From Bacteroidota bacterium (GTDB taxonomy: Bacteria; Bacteroidota; Bacteroidia; Bacteroidales; F082): a stretch of DNA of 37,781 nucleotides. A program made the position numbers and the translations under genes. The notes under the pieces were generated by a model. It made no database searches. It had not been told where the DNA came from and was given only the letters and a program-made list of their open reading frames with translations. This document shows positions 1 through 8,030 of this stretch, piece after piece; within the stretch, counting starts at the first letter, position 1; each line of letters begins with the position of its first letter. Location of the stretch: contig CANNKD010000008.1 in the NCBI GenBank assembly GCA_947505205.1, forward strand, positions 1 through 37,781, given 5' to 3'.

Positions 1-1
1 C

Positions 2-571
2 CACCAACAAAAAAATGTTTGGAGTGAGATTGGCTTCTGGCGGCAGTTTATGCAATTTACAATGCTGGTTGATAACGAGCCTTTTACAATAGAAATACTT
101 GAATATGAGCATAATTCGATGAAGTTAATTATTGGAGGAGAGCCATTTTCAATACGTTTACACAGCTTCGATACTAACACAATCATCTGCGAAACTGAGG
201 TTTCCATGTTTAAAGCATTTGTGTCGGTCAATAGCGAAGGATTAAGCCTGATAACGATTTCAGGAGAACATTTTAACATTATTCGCAAAGATCAACTAAA
301 CGATTCCATTGATTATTCAATCGCCGATGCAACTGAAGATACAGGAAATTTATTTTCACCCATGCCCGGAAAAATCATTAAAATCAATGTAGCCGAAGGA
401 GACAAGGTGAAACGTGGAACCATTTTATTGGTTGTCGAAGCCATGAAAATGGAGAATAATATCGTGGCATCACAGCAAGCCATCGTTGAAAAAGTAAATG
501 TTAAAGTAGGTGAAATGGTGAATGTGAAAACGCAATTGATTCATTTAAAAGAATTGGAAGCGCGAAGTTAG
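2..571 (+). CDS. Biotin-dependent acyl-CoA carboxylase alpha subunit, C-terminal part (5'-truncated by window edge)
   Basis: The reading frame is open to the left window edge, so the ATG at 50 in the ORF track is an internal Met and the true start lies outside. The visible 189 residues have two parts. The first ~110 residues, beginning with a VWSEIGFWR segment, look like the beta-barrel BT domain found before the biotin domain in PCCA/MCCA-type alpha subunits. The rest is a biotinyl/lipoyl domain with MPGKI near its start and the biotinylation motif AMKMEN, whose Lys carries biotin. The family carboxylates acyl-CoAs (propionyl-, acetyl- or methylcrotonyl-CoA) together with a carboxyltransferase subunit. 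The upstream ATP-grasp biotin carboxylase domain is inferred, not seen. The acyl-CoA dehydrogenase 71 bp downstream suggests branched-chain or odd-chain acyl-CoA catabolism. A stand-alone BCCP is less likely because the frame stays open upstream. Confidence 0.85.
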   Translation, partial: HQQKNVWSEIGFWRQFMQFTMLVDNEPFTIEILEYEHNSMKLIIGGEPFSIRLHSFDTNTIICETEVSMFKAFVSVNSEGLSLITISGEHFNIIRKDQLNDSIDYSIADATEDTGNLFSPMPGKIIKINVAEGDKVKRGTILLVVEAMKMENNIVASQQAIVEKVNVKVGEMVNVKTQLIHLKELEARS

Positions 572-642
572 AAGCACGAAGTGTTCTGGGTACAAACCTT
601 ACAAAAAAACGTATTTATATAACTGAACAAAATAAATAGACT

Positions 643-1788
643 ATGAATTTCGATTTAACAGAAGAGCACAAAATGATTCGTGAGACCGTACGCGAGTTCG
701 CAGAACGCGAGATAAAACCCGTTGCACAGGAACTCGACGAAAAGGCCGAATTTTCATATCCACTCACCAAACGCATGGGCGAACTTGGTTTGTTTGGCAT
801 GTATTTGCCCGAAAAATATGGTGGACAAGGCTCCGACATACTTTCCTATATCATAGCCGTGGAGGAAATTGCACGTATTGACGGTTCGCAAGCAGCAACC
901 CTCGCAGCACATAACTCATTGGGAATAGGACCATTATACTATTTTGGATCGGAAGAACAAAAGAAAAAATATCTTCCACAACTTTGCACCGGTGAAGCCT
1001 TGTGGAGTTTCGGATTGACCGAACCCGGCGCCGGCTCAGATTCACGTGCATCAAAAACGACTATCGAACTCATTGATGATGAATGGGTTATCAACGGTTC
1101 AAAAATTTTTATCACCAATGGCGCTTCAGATATCAATATTGGCAGCACGGTGCAGGCTGTTCAGACTATGCCCGACGGAAGCAAACAATTTACAACCGTT
1201 ATCGTGGACAAGAACATGGCAGGTTTTAAACGTGTTGCCATGCACAATAAAATGATGTGGCGCGCCTCCGACACCGCCGAATTGTTTTTCGACGATTGCC
1301 GAGTTCCGAAAGAAAACCTGTTGGGTACGATTGGACAAGGTTCGAAAATTATGCTTGCTACGCTCGATGCGGGCCGACTCTCAATCGCTGCCATGGGATT
1401 GGGCTGCGCTCAAGGCGCCTACGAACTGGCATTAAATTATGCCAAGGAACGTAAACAATTTGGACAAGCAATCTCAAAGTTTCAGATTAACGCATTCAAA
1501 TTGGCCGATATGGCAATGAAAATTGAGCTGGCAAGAAACCTACTTTACAAAGCATGCTGGCTGAAAGATGAAAACAAACCTTATGGTTTAGAAGCTGCCA
1601 TGTCGAAACTCTATTGTTCCGAAATTGCGAAAGAAGTTGCCGACGAAGCCGTTCAGATACACGGTGGTTATGGTTTAATGAAAGATTATGCCGTGGAACG
1701 TTTCTACCGCGACCAACGCCTATTACAGATTGGTGAAGGAACATCAGAAATACAACGATTGGTGATCTCGAGGTATATTGGGTGCTGA
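643..1788 (+). CDS. Acyl-CoA dehydrogenase (FAD)
   Basis: This 381-residue protein has the normal length and layout of a soluble acyl-CoA dehydrogenase: an N-terminal helical domain, a middle beta domain with the FGLTEPGAGSD signature (about residues 124-134), and a C-terminal helical domain with QIHGGYGLMKDY. It oxidises acyl-CoA to the 2-enoyl-CoA with FAD, passing electrons to ETF. The C-terminal IGEGTSEIQR places Glu365 at the catalytic-base position used by short-chain, 2-methyl-branched and isobutyryl-CoA dehydrogenases. Isovaleryl-CoA dehydrogenases have Ala/Gly there, so that assignment is disfavoured. It follows the carboxylase alpha end by 71 bp on the same strand and may be co-transcribed. 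The start MNFDLTEEHKMIR fits the family. Exact substrate is unknown. Confidence 0.93.
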   Translation: MNFDLTEEHKMIRETVREFAEREIKPVAQELDEKAEFSYPLTKRMGELGLFGMYLPEKYGGQGSDILSYIIAVEEIARIDGSQAATLAAHNSLGIGPLYYFGSEEQKKKYLPQLCTGEALWSFGLTEPGAGSDSRASKTTIELIDDEWVINGSKIFITNGASDINIGSTVQAVQTMPDGSKQFTTVIVDKNMAGFKRVAMHNKMMWRASDTAELFFDDCRVPKENLLGTIGQGSKIMLATLDAGRLSIAAMGLGCAQGAYELALNYAKERKQFGQAISKFQINAFKLADMAMKIELARNLLYKACWLKDENKPYGLEAAMSKLYCSEIAKEVADEAVQIHGGYGLMKDYAVERFYRDQRLLQIGEGTSEIQRLVISRYIGC

Positions 1789-1792
1789 AAAA

Positions 1793-1894
1793 AGTACTTA
1801 GAGTGCCTTGAATAATTTAAGTTTAAAAAGTGAACTATTGTTAAAAAAGAGTACTTGGAGTACTTAAAGTGCCTAAAGTACTTAAAGTGTAGAA
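1793..1894. repeat. Degenerate 9-bp tandem repeats (AGTACTTAA type)
   Basis: Five adjacent 9-bp units run from 1850 to 1894: AGTACTTGG, AGTACTTAA, AGTGCCTAA, AGTACTTAA, AGTGTAGAA. Two further units (AGTACTTAG, AGTGCCTTG) lie at 1793-1810, straight after the acyl-CoA dehydrogenase stop. The array fills most of the gap before the next gene and ends 12 bp before its ATG. No function can be read from it. Similar short degenerate repeats occur at 9220-9240. Confidence 0.75.
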
Positions 1895-1906
1895 AAGACT
1901 TAGAAG

Positions 1907-2689
1907 ATGAAAACGAAATTATTAAAATCATTACTAATTGCTGTACTATTTTCAATTTCATTGAAAGATACGTTCGCACAGATTAATCTCGAACAAACTT
2001 ATACAGGTTGGGCGTCGGTGACTAATCTTGCAGTTTCAGGTTACAAGTACAATGTACTCGATGTTAATGCCAAAACTTTGAAACTTTACCATCCGGATCA
2101 TTCGTTATGGAAAACGATAAACCTTTCTGTTCCAAACGGATACACATTACAATCGAGTGTTTATAATGTATCTGAAAATTTATTTACACTCGATGGCAAG
2201 GTGTGTTTTGCCTATTCATATTACACCACTAATCCAAGTTACACATCTGAGTCAAGAGTAATCAACGAAAATGGAACTATTTTGTTGACCATTGCGGGTG
2301 CAACGTATGCTTATGCTTACCAGGTTGAAAATGAGGCTAAGTTGCTGGCATATATCACCAATTACACAACCGGTGCAACCACAAGCAAGGTTTACAGTCT
2401 TCCGGGAATGCTTGTAACGGGTGTTTCGAGTAACAAGATTGAAACGCCAACCCCTTATCCTAACCCAGCCGATTCCTATATCATCATTCCTTATTCTCAG
2501 GAAATGATTGGAAATCAGGGTGAGATATCTGTTTATGATATAAGTGGAAATTGTTTAAAAACGTATCAGATCGATAATACTTTCGATCATCTTCGAATTC
2601 CAACCGGGTTTTTCGCCTCGGGGATTTATATTTACAAGATTAGAAATTCAACTTCAGAAACCGGATCAGGAAAATTTGTTGTTAGGTAA
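1907..2689 (+). CDS. Secreted protein with T9SS type A C-terminal sorting domain
   Basis: The 260-residue product begins with a typical signal peptide (KTKLLKSLLIAVLFSISL, likely cut after TFAQ). It ends with a type A sorting domain of about 75 residues: the YPNPA motif, a VYDISGNCLKTYQ strand, and the closing SGIYIYKIRN...GKFVVR. Such proteins cross the inner membrane by Sec and the outer membrane by T9SS, where the domain is removed and the cargo is released or attached to A-LPS. The middle ~150 residues are rich in Tyr, Thr and Ser and look all-beta, but I recognise no catalytic domain. It is preceded by the 9-bp repeat array. The role of the mature part is unknown. Confidence 0.85.
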   Translation: MKTKLLKSLLIAVLFSISLKDTFAQINLEQTYTGWASVTNLAVSGYKYNVLDVNAKTLKLYHPDHSLWKTINLSVPNGYTLQSSVYNVSENLFTLDGKVCFAYSYYTTNPSYTSESRVINENGTILLTIAGATYAYAYQVENEAKLLAYITNYTTGATTSKVYSLPGMLVTGVSSNKIETPTPYPNPADSYIIIPYSQEMIGNQGEISVYDISGNCLKTYQIDNTFDHLRIPTGFFASGIYIYKIRNSTSETGSGKFVVR

Positions 2690-2870
2690 TATATTATTGA
2701 TGATCAATACTAAAGTGATCTAAAGGCTGGAACTGAAATCGCACCAATACCAATAATTATAAAGCCATTGTCCAGCGTTCTTTTGTTTGTAGCCGCCTAT
2801 CGATTCAGCTTTCTTGCAGCTTTGTCAGAAATCAAGCACCAACATTAGCATTCAAACTCGTCTACATTTT

Positions 2871-3647
2871 TTAAAACCTATATCCAATTAATACCATATA
2901 GCGGTATGTTAAACCGGGAGTGGTTGTGGTTCCTGATTTTTTAAATTCTTCACCGTTGATAATGGTAGAATATGCGGGGAATTTATCTTCTAAATAGTTA
3001 TTAAATATTTCAAATAATTTACCTTCTGTGTTTGGATCAACACTGGAATTCACCTTAACTTTCATGCTATAATAGGCAACCCCAGGACCAAATAATATCA
3101 TATCAACCGACAGTCTTTTCCAAAAAACAAACTGATATCCCAACTGGAAACCCACGGAATGAATATTAATTTTCATCTGCGATTCTACATTCCCAGTGTA
3201 CGGTTCGGTATTTACATTAAAATTAATCGTCCTTTTGAAATAATTATATGAATAATATGGACCAAAATAAACACCGCGTGGTGCGCCGTATTTATTCAGT
3301 TTTAGCGGATAAAACCTATAATCTATTGAAGTATTGAATCCATTATCAGTATAACCTTTTTCAACGTCTAACTTAATTGAATCAAAATCTATACTTACCA
3401 ATTTTGGATATGACGCCCTACCGATATTTATTGAAATGGATTGATTTTTTGGTAATATCCTTTCGTAACCCAAAACAATGGCCTTGTCACCAAAAATCAT
3501 GGGATTGGTGATGCTATATCTTATTGTATTCTTTCGTATTGAATCGGACTGGGCATTGCTTTTAAATGAAAGAATAAAGAAAATTAACAACAGGCTAATA
3601 CTTGCCAATTTAATTCCGTTTTGATGATAATCTCTTTTTATTTCCAT
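2871..3647 (-). CDS. Predicted outer-membrane beta-barrel protein
   Basis: The 258-residue protein has a hydrophobic N-terminal segment (LASISLLLIFFILSF, then SNAQ) consistent with a signal peptide. The rest alternates polar and aromatic residues as in beta-barrels (FYPLKLNKYGAPRGVYFGPY; VGFQLGYQF) and ends in YRYMVLIGYRF, whose terminal Phe is typical of barrels inserted by BAM. I cannot place it in a named family; its general look is that of the DUF3575-like small barrels of Bacteroidota. Its ATG follows a TAACTTTG box (reverse complement at 3695-3702), and it is transcribed away from the barrel gene at 3831. Ligand or function is not apparent. Confidence 0.7.
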   Translation of the reverse strand: MEIKRDYHQNGIKLASISLLLIFFILSFKSNAQSDSIRKNTIRYSITNPMIFGDKAIVLGYERILPKNQSISINIGRASYPKLVSIDFDSIKLDVEKGYTDNGFNTSIDYRFYPLKLNKYGAPRGVYFGPYYSYNYFKRTINFNVNTEPYTGNVESQMKINIHSVGFQLGYQFVFWKRLSVDMILFGPGVAYYSMKVKVNSSVDPNTEGKLFEIFNNYLEDKFPAYSTIINGEEFKKSGTTTTPGLTYRYMVLIGYRF

Positions 3648-3694
3648 GACCTTAGTACATTTTCAATTTATGATTCAAATTACCTAATGCACAG

Positions 3695-3702
3695 CAAAGT
3701 TA
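3695..3702 (-). promoter_or_regulatory. Putative -7 box (TAACTTTG) for the barrel gene at 3647
   Basis: CAAAGTTA on the plus strand reads TAACTTTG on the minus strand and matches the Bacteroidota TAnnTTTG -7 element. It lies about 48 bp before the ATG. No convincing TTTG box is seen 19-20 bp further upstream, so this rests on one element. Confidence 0.4.
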
Positions 3703-3804
3703 GATGTATTTCAATGGAGATACGTGGAATACTTTGATAAATATTAAAATTCGCAACTTAGGTTTTGCCTTTGTTTAGATTGAGCAATTTTCGATTAATA
3801 GCTC

Positions 3805-3812
3805 TATTTTTG
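3805..3812 (+). promoter_or_regulatory. Putative -7 box (TATTTTTG) for the BamA-like gene
   Basis: TATTTTTG matches TAnnTTTG and sits 19 bp before the ATG at 3831. A transcript starting there would exclude the upstream ATG at 3765 used by the ORF track, which supports the later start. The -33 box is weak. Confidence 0.45.
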
Positions 3813-3830
3813 CAAACAGCAAATCAAAAT

Positions 3831-5066
3831 ATGAAAGCTTATTATTTTTCCTTTTTGTTTTTCTTTTTGATGAATATTTTGTTGTATTCTCAAAATGATA
3901 GTACTGTTATTCAAGCTATTATTATCGATTCTACTGCAACGATCCAGCAAAGTGACTCTATTCAGCAGCTCGATCTGGTGGATATTTTAAGCAAAATGTT
4001 TAAAATTAAGAATGTGGACGAAAAGCGGGAGAAGGGGAAAGTGCGTTTCACGCTTTTCCCAACCTCTTCGGCTGCTTCTGGAGATAAAACTGTTTTTACT
4101 TCATTCAACGTAACTTTTTTGGCTGGTGACAAGAAAACCACCAATCTTTCTAACATTTTTTTTATTCCGTATATTGGTTTCGGAAAACAATACGGTTTCA
4201 TAGTCCAACCAAATATTTGGCTTCGGAATAATAATTGGAACTTTGTAGGAGAACATTTTATCCTTAACTATCCCCAAAATACCTGGGGATTAGGCGGAAA
4301 CAGTCCGGATGAAAACGAAATACTCATCGATTACGATCATCTGCGTTTTCATCAAAATGCCCTCGTTGGGATATTTCCACACTTCGCTCTTGGTTTAGGA
4401 TACGCATTCGACAATCATTATAATATTGTTATTGATTCTGCCGATTTGAGTGAAATATCTGCACCACATCTATTTAATACTTCTGATAATAGTTCATTAT
4501 CCTCCGGGCTGACATTACCAGTTGTTTTAGATACCAGACAAAACTCATTAAATGCCGAGCAAGGAATTTATTGCAGCATAACCTATAGTTTTTACGATCC
4601 CATTTTCGGTAGCGATGACCGGTGGCAATCACTCTTTGTTGATGTGAGAAAATATTTTCCGATATCCGGTAAAAAATACAGCATTCTTGCACTACGAAGT
4701 TATTACTGGACCATCCTTTCTGGAACTGTGCCTTATCTCGATCTACCTGCCAACCGGTGGGAACCCACAACAGGTTCAGCCTCACGAGGAATCCGCCAAA
4801 ACCGTTATCGAAGCAATGCAATCCTGTATTACGAATCGGAATATCGTTTTGGAATCAGTAGAAATGGCCTTTTGGGTGGTGTGGTTTTTGCCAGTGTTAC
4901 GGCTCCTTCTGAGTATGGAACGCAACATTTTATTTATTGGCATCCCGCAGCCGGCGTTGGTGTCAGGTTGAAATTTAACAAATACTCACGCACCAATGTA
5001 ACGCTTGATTATGGCTTTAGCAAAGGCTTTCAGTCGGTTTATCTCAATATTGGAGAAGCCTTTTAA
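3831..5066 (+). CDS. BamA/Omp85-like surface antigen barrel without POTRA domains
   Basis: I chose the ATG at 3831 over 3765 because it gives a signal peptide at once (MKAYYFSFLFFFLMNILLYSQ) and lies just after a TATTTTTG promoter box; this makes a 411-residue protein. After a short linker with KVRFTLFPTSSA, the rest reads as a 16-strand-type barrel of the bacterial surface antigen (D15) superfamily. Supporting segments are LPVVLDTRQNSLNAEQGIY, a glycine/arginine-rich middle, and the closing VGVRLKFNKYSRTNVTLDYGF...LNIGEAF with terminal Phe. BamA and TamA carry N-terminal POTRA repeats; there is no room for them here. The family of short Omp85-like proteins is common in Bacteroidota and mostly uncharacterised. 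Function is not assigned. Confidence 0.8.
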   Translation: MKAYYFSFLFFFLMNILLYSQNDSTVIQAIIIDSTATIQQSDSIQQLDLVDILSKMFKIKNVDEKREKGKVRFTLFPTSSAASGDKTVFTSFNVTFLAGDKKTTNLSNIFFIPYIGFGKQYGFIVQPNIWLRNNNWNFVGEHFILNYPQNTWGLGGNSPDENEILIDYDHLRFHQNALVGIFPHFALGLGYAFDNHYNIVIDSADLSEISAPHLFNTSDNSSLSSGLTLPVVLDTRQNSLNAEQGIYCSITYSFYDPIFGSDDRWQSLFVDVRKYFPISGKKYSILALRSYYWTILSGTVPYLDLPANRWEPTTGSASRGIRQNRYRSNAILYYESEYRFGISRNGLLGGVVFASVTAPSEYGTQHFIYWHPAAGVGVRLKFNKYSRTNVTLDYGFSKGFQSVYLNIGEAF

Positions 5067-5178
5067 TAAGTGAAAAACTAATAGTGAATAAGGAAAAATG
5101 GGAATGCAAATTAGCTTATCAACTATACCATTGGTACTTTAGATAAACCAACTTGCACTTATGATTAAATGTATCATT

Positions 5179-5217
5179 ATCAAATACTTCATAATTTTTT
5201 AAGCGAAGTATTTTGAT
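5179..5217. terminator. Possible bidirectional terminator hairpin
   Basis: ATCAAATACTTC at 5179-5190 pairs with GAAGTATTTTGAT at 5205-5217, with one bulged base and a 14-nt T-rich loop. It lies between the convergent genes ending at 5066 (+) and 5226 (-). The stem is AT-rich, so it may be weak. Confidence 0.4.
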
Positions 5218-5225
5218 ATTTAAAC

Positions 5226-5699
5226 TTACTTCTTCTTGACTTCGCCGATAAATGGAATTTCTTCGCCAATTTCACCTCTGATAATATTTTCAAGATACAT
5301 TTCGGCCTGAAAAAACTGCGCTGCTCTCACAGGTGTAATAGCTTTTGCCATTTTCTTAAAGGTCTTTTTCTGCAACTTGATGAAATCACTGTTGAAGGCT
5401 AACGAAGCATTCACCATTTGGGTTGCTTTATCGTTGGTAAGCCCTTTGTAATTTTTGGCATATTCGAAAAGATTATTGGCTCTGTCCATTCCAATATCTT
5501 TGCGGGTAACTTCATATTCATCATAAATTTTCCAGAATGAAGCTGATTCTGCATCTGTAAGCTTCATAAAATCGGTAATCAATTGCTTTTTACCCATTCC
5601 ATAAATATCTTGAACCAAAGCAACTTCATCAGTTACATTCTGAGCCTGCATTCCAAAGGCAAAAAGAATGCCAATAGCAAAAATTAAGATTTTTTTCAT
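5226..5699 (-). CDS. Small secreted helical protein of unknown function
   Basis: The 157-residue product starts with a clear signal peptide (KKILIFAIGILFAFGMQAQ). The mature part is predicted mostly helical and strongly basic (KLQKKTFKKMAKAI, tail VKKK), with no Cys. The pattern of helices, with a segment VRAAQFFQAEMYLENIIRGEI near the end, recalls periplasmic Spy/CpxP-like proteins that measure misfolding. That is only a resemblance, since no LTxxQ motif is present. It is expressed away from the DUF4136 gene at 5920, with a promoter-like TAACTTTG box upstream. Function unknown. Confidence 0.65.
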   Translation of the reverse strand: MKKILIFAIGILFAFGMQAQNVTDEVALVQDIYGMGKKQLITDFMKLTDAESASFWKIYDEYEVTRKDIGMDRANNLFEYAKNYKGLTNDKATQMVNASLAFNSDFIKLQKKTFKKMAKAITPVRAAQFFQAEMYLENIIRGEIGEEIPFIGEVKKK

Positions 5700-5753
5700 A
5701 CGTTTTTGAATTTAAAATTTTAAAAAAGGAATTTTGATCTGTTATTGAATTTG

Positions 5754-5784
5754 CAAAGTTAAACGTATTTCGACCACAGATAAA
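5754..5784 (-). promoter_or_regulatory. Promoter for the small secreted helical protein
   Basis: On the minus strand a TAACTTTG -7 box (plus-strand 5754-5761) is preceded at 19 bp by TTTA, close to the TTTG -33 box of Bacteroidota sigma-ABfr promoters. It lies about 55 bp before the ATG at 5699. Confidence 0.5.
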
Positions 5785-5844
5785 ATACTTATCAATAAGT
5801 AAAACTGTAGTACATTTCTTTGACTAATTTTGCCAATAAAATCC

Positions 5845-5876
5845 TTTGTCAACAAAAGATTTTTGACATATTTTTG
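5845..5876 (+). promoter_or_regulatory. Bacteroidota-type promoter upstream of the DUF4136 gene
   Basis: TTTG at 5845-5848 is followed after 20 bp by TATTTTTG at 5869-5876, close to the TTTG-N19-TAnnTTTG consensus. It is among the best promoter matches in the window. A short inverted repeat TTTGT-CA-ACAAA overlaps the -33 box and could bind a regulator. The gene starts at 5920. Confidence 0.7.
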
Positions 5877-5919
5877 TATTCAATTTAATCAGATTCATTA
5901 GAACCTAAAATTATCAATT

Positions 5920-6540
5920 ATGAAGTTATTGAAAATGGTAAGCATTGCACTGATCGCTGTTTTGCTTACACAATGTTATCCCGAAGGGCCCACCTACGTG
6001 GACGAGGTGGATCTCGTTTTAAGTAGTTACGATCCGGCTTATGATTTTTCGGCAAAGCATACTTTTGCAATGCCTGATAAAATTATTAAGGTTGATGCAG
6101 ACCTTGTCAACGGTGGCGAACCGGCATTTGTGAAAGATCAGTATGCAAGTGTAATTCTCGGCAGCATCAGGCAGAATATGCTCAATATGGGCTGGGTAGA
6201 AGTAGATATTGCAAACCGTCCGGATGTGATGGTTGTTCCTGCTGAGTCAGAATCAACAACATACTACACTTACGGTTGGGGCTATTACGGCTGGTGGTAT
6301 GGCGGTTATTATCCTCCTGGAGGATGGTATTATCCATATCCTACTTACGACAGCTACACATCTGGCAGCTTGATCGTATCCATGGTAGATCCCAATGACT
6401 TGAGTGCCAATGACAAAGTTCGCCTTACATGGACATTTATTGTGAATGGTTTATTACAGGGAAGCACTACGGAACTCAACGCTCGCATGACTAAAGGCAT
6501 AAATCAGGGATTTGCACAATCACCATATCTTAAAAAGTAA
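5920..6540 (+). CDS. DUF4136 family lipoprotein
   Basis: The 206-residue protein has a lipoprotein signal peptide with lipobox LLTQC (Cys19). Downstream, the pattern YDFSAKHTFAMPD, a block like VILGSIRQNMLNMGWVEV, and RPDVMVVP are typical of DUF4136, a family of bacterial lipoproteins of unknown function. A glycine/tyrosine/proline-rich insert (YGWGYYGWWYGGYYPPGG) lies in the middle, as is common in Bacteroidota members. It begins an operon with the barrel gene only 6 bp downstream and has a well-matched promoter. An envelope role is inferred from lipidation and partner only. Confidence 0.85.
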   Translation: MKLLKMVSIALIAVLLTQCYPEGPTYVDEVDLVLSSYDPAYDFSAKHTFAMPDKIIKVDADLVNGGEPAFVKDQYASVILGSIRQNMLNMGWVEVDIANRPDVMVVPAESESTTYYTYGWGYYGWWYGGYYPPGGWYYPYPTYDSYTSGSLIVSMVDPNDLSANDKVRLTWTFIVNGLLQGSTTELNARMTKGINQGFAQSPYLKK

Positions 6541-6546
6541 ACATCC

Positions 6547-7143
6547 ATGAAAAAGATAATCATTTTATTCAGTTTGCTGGTAAGTTGTGTTATAGTAGCA
6601 CCCCTTGCTTCAGCCCAAAGTTTTACTTCAGTTCAATACACCATGGGTATCCCATTTGCCGGACTGAAAGATCATGCATCCAATATTAGCGGTCGTGGTT
6701 TTACATTCGAATTCCACAAAGAAGTCGCATCTCAGTTGTCGGTTGGGGTAAATCTTGCCTACAGCGTATTCTACGAACACAAAGGTTATGACAGCTATAC
6801 CTCAGGAAACGCTACTTTAACAGGTAATAAATATTGTTATGATAATGTATTCCCGATGCTGGTGAATGCACATTTTACCTTTGGCGAAGGCATGGTTGTG
6901 CCCTATGTTGGATTTGGTGTGGGAACTATTTATGACCTACGGAACACCGATATGGGCTTATACACCTACGAACAGGATATCTGGCAATTCCTTATGTCGC
7001 CTGAAGCTGGTTTTATGTTCGATATGGCGAGCGGAACCAGCCTTAAACTAAACGCAAAATACGATTATGGATTCAAAACCAGCGAAGCTGATGCTTATGG
7101 AAACCTCAATATCAGCTTAGGTTTTGTATTCAATAGCTGGTAG
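6547..7143 (+). CDS. Small outer-membrane beta-barrel protein (OmpA-like/OMP_b-brl type)
   Basis: The 198-residue protein has a signal peptide (KKIIILFSLLVSCVIVAPLASAQ) and then alternating strands with conserved glycine and aromatic positions, such as FTFEFHKEVASQLSVGVNLAYSVF and MVVPYVGFGVGTIYDL. Such features mark the 8-stranded barrels annotated as porin-family outer membrane proteins. It ends LNISLGFVFNSW with a terminal Trp. It follows the DUF4136 lipoprotein by 6 bp and should share its transcript, so the pair may act together at the outer membrane. Transcription ends at the hairpin at 7189-7239. Confidence 0.8.
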   Translation: MKKIIILFSLLVSCVIVAPLASAQSFTSVQYTMGIPFAGLKDHASNISGRGFTFEFHKEVASQLSVGVNLAYSVFYEHKGYDSYTSGNATLTGNKYCYDNVFPMLVNAHFTFGEGMVVPYVGFGVGTIYDLRNTDMGLYTYEQDIWQFLMSPEAGFMFDMASGTSLKLNAKYDYGFKTSEADAYGNLNISLGFVFNSW

Positions 7144-7188
7144 GCTTTTTTAGTAATCACATTTCTTGAAGCGTGAGACCTTCAAATA

Positions 7189-7239
7189 ATTTATAAATTA
7201 GAAAGGCCACCCGATGGGTGGCCTTTCTAATTTATAAAT
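7189..7239. terminator. Bidirectional terminator with a perfect 24-bp stem
   Basis: The arm at 7189-7212, ending GAAAGGCCACCC, is perfectly complementary to 7216-7239, with a 3-nt GAT loop. The GC-rich top and AT-rich base suit termination in both directions, and it sits between convergent genes (stop at 7143 on plus, 7268 on minus). Confidence 0.9.
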
Positions 7240-7267
7240 GCTTTTAATTCGAAAATAATTTTAAAGA

Positions 7268-8011
7268 TTATCCTATTTCGCGTTTCTCAATTCGCCATTC
7301 GGCCAATTGCTTTAATCTGTTTAAAACATTGGTTGTTACCCTGTTATGAACAGATTCCCAAATCTTATTTACAAATTTCATATTCGATTTGTATTCCTTT
7401 CCATAAAAATTAAAGCCAACAACAAACAAGAGTTGCGACTGCTCCTTCTCGCCAGATTCTGCAATGGATGAACGCACATACATCGTAAAAATACCAATCG
7501 GATAACCGCCACTGCATTTGTAAAGCAGATAACGCGCATTGTCGAAATCGAAGGCGTCGGGAACTTGTTTTATTTTGATTGAATTCAGGTAAAACAACGG
7601 AATAAAACTTAAACCAAAGAAACTTTTCTTGAATCCAAATGGATAATTTCCCCATCCAAATGGTAAAATTCTGATTTCCTCAATGGCTTCATGAATGCGT
7701 TCAACCTTTGCAATATGGTTTGGCCAGCAGGTTGAATCTCCGTTCCAATTCATCAATTCATCAAAAACATAGCTTGCCGGAGCATCGATTCCAATTTTAT
7801 GAATATTCAACACAGAATATTTATTTACCTCAACACCAACACGTTGCAATATTCTTTGATTGTATTCAATCCGCTTTTCATCGTTATTGAATTTCACGAG
7901 TGTGGAAATAACCGGCTTATTCCACAGAAAATACCTGAAATCGGAAAACAGCCCCTTACTTTTGTTAGGCGGTTTTAGCGAGGATAAATGGATATTTTTT
8001 CCTTCAGGCAT
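7268..8011 (-). CDS. Conserved hypothetical protein, possibly SRPBCC/START-like
   Basis: The 247-residue protein has no signal peptide or membrane segment and should be cytosolic. The segment IGIDAPASYVFDELMNWNGD...WPNHIAKVERI resembles the start of SRPBCC (START-like) ligand-binding folds, in which a strand is followed by an apaeVFd-type helix and a WP turn. The C-terminal helix KIWESVHNRVTTNVLNRLKQLAEWR is also like their long closing helix. This is pattern reading only. The ATG lies 19 bp after the arginase-like gene on the same strand, so it is likely the third gene of a topA-arginase-like operon. No ligand is known. Confidence 0.55.
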   Translation of the reverse strand: MPEGKNIHLSSLKPPNKSKGLFSDFRYFLWNKPVISTLVKFNNDEKRIEYNQRILQRVGVEVNKYSVLNIHKIGIDAPASYVFDELMNWNGDSTCWPNHIAKVERIHEAIEEIRILPFGWGNYPFGFKKSFFGLSFIPLFYLNSIKIKQVPDAFDFDNARYLLYKCSGGYPIGIFTMYVRSSIAESGEKEQSQLLFVVGFNFYGKEYKSNMKFVNKIWESVHNRVTTNVLNRLKQLAEWRIEKREIG

Positions 8012-8030
8012 GCTTATTTTTTTTGGGAAA

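Noticed and set aside
50-571. ORF-track start at ATG 50 as a stand-alone BCCP
   Set aside because: The frame is open to the window edge and the residues before Met (VWSEIGFWRQF) look like the BT domain of a fused alpha subunit.
2690-2870. Protein-like reading on the minus strand (ATNKRTLDNGFIIIGIG...)
   Set aside because: Interrupted by stops, no start and no family recognised; too weak to call a pseudogene.
4474-4821. 115-residue minus-strand ORF and similar long ORFs such as 23429-23845 and 36009-36374
   Set aside because: They lie antisense to well-supported genes and show no protein-like motifs.
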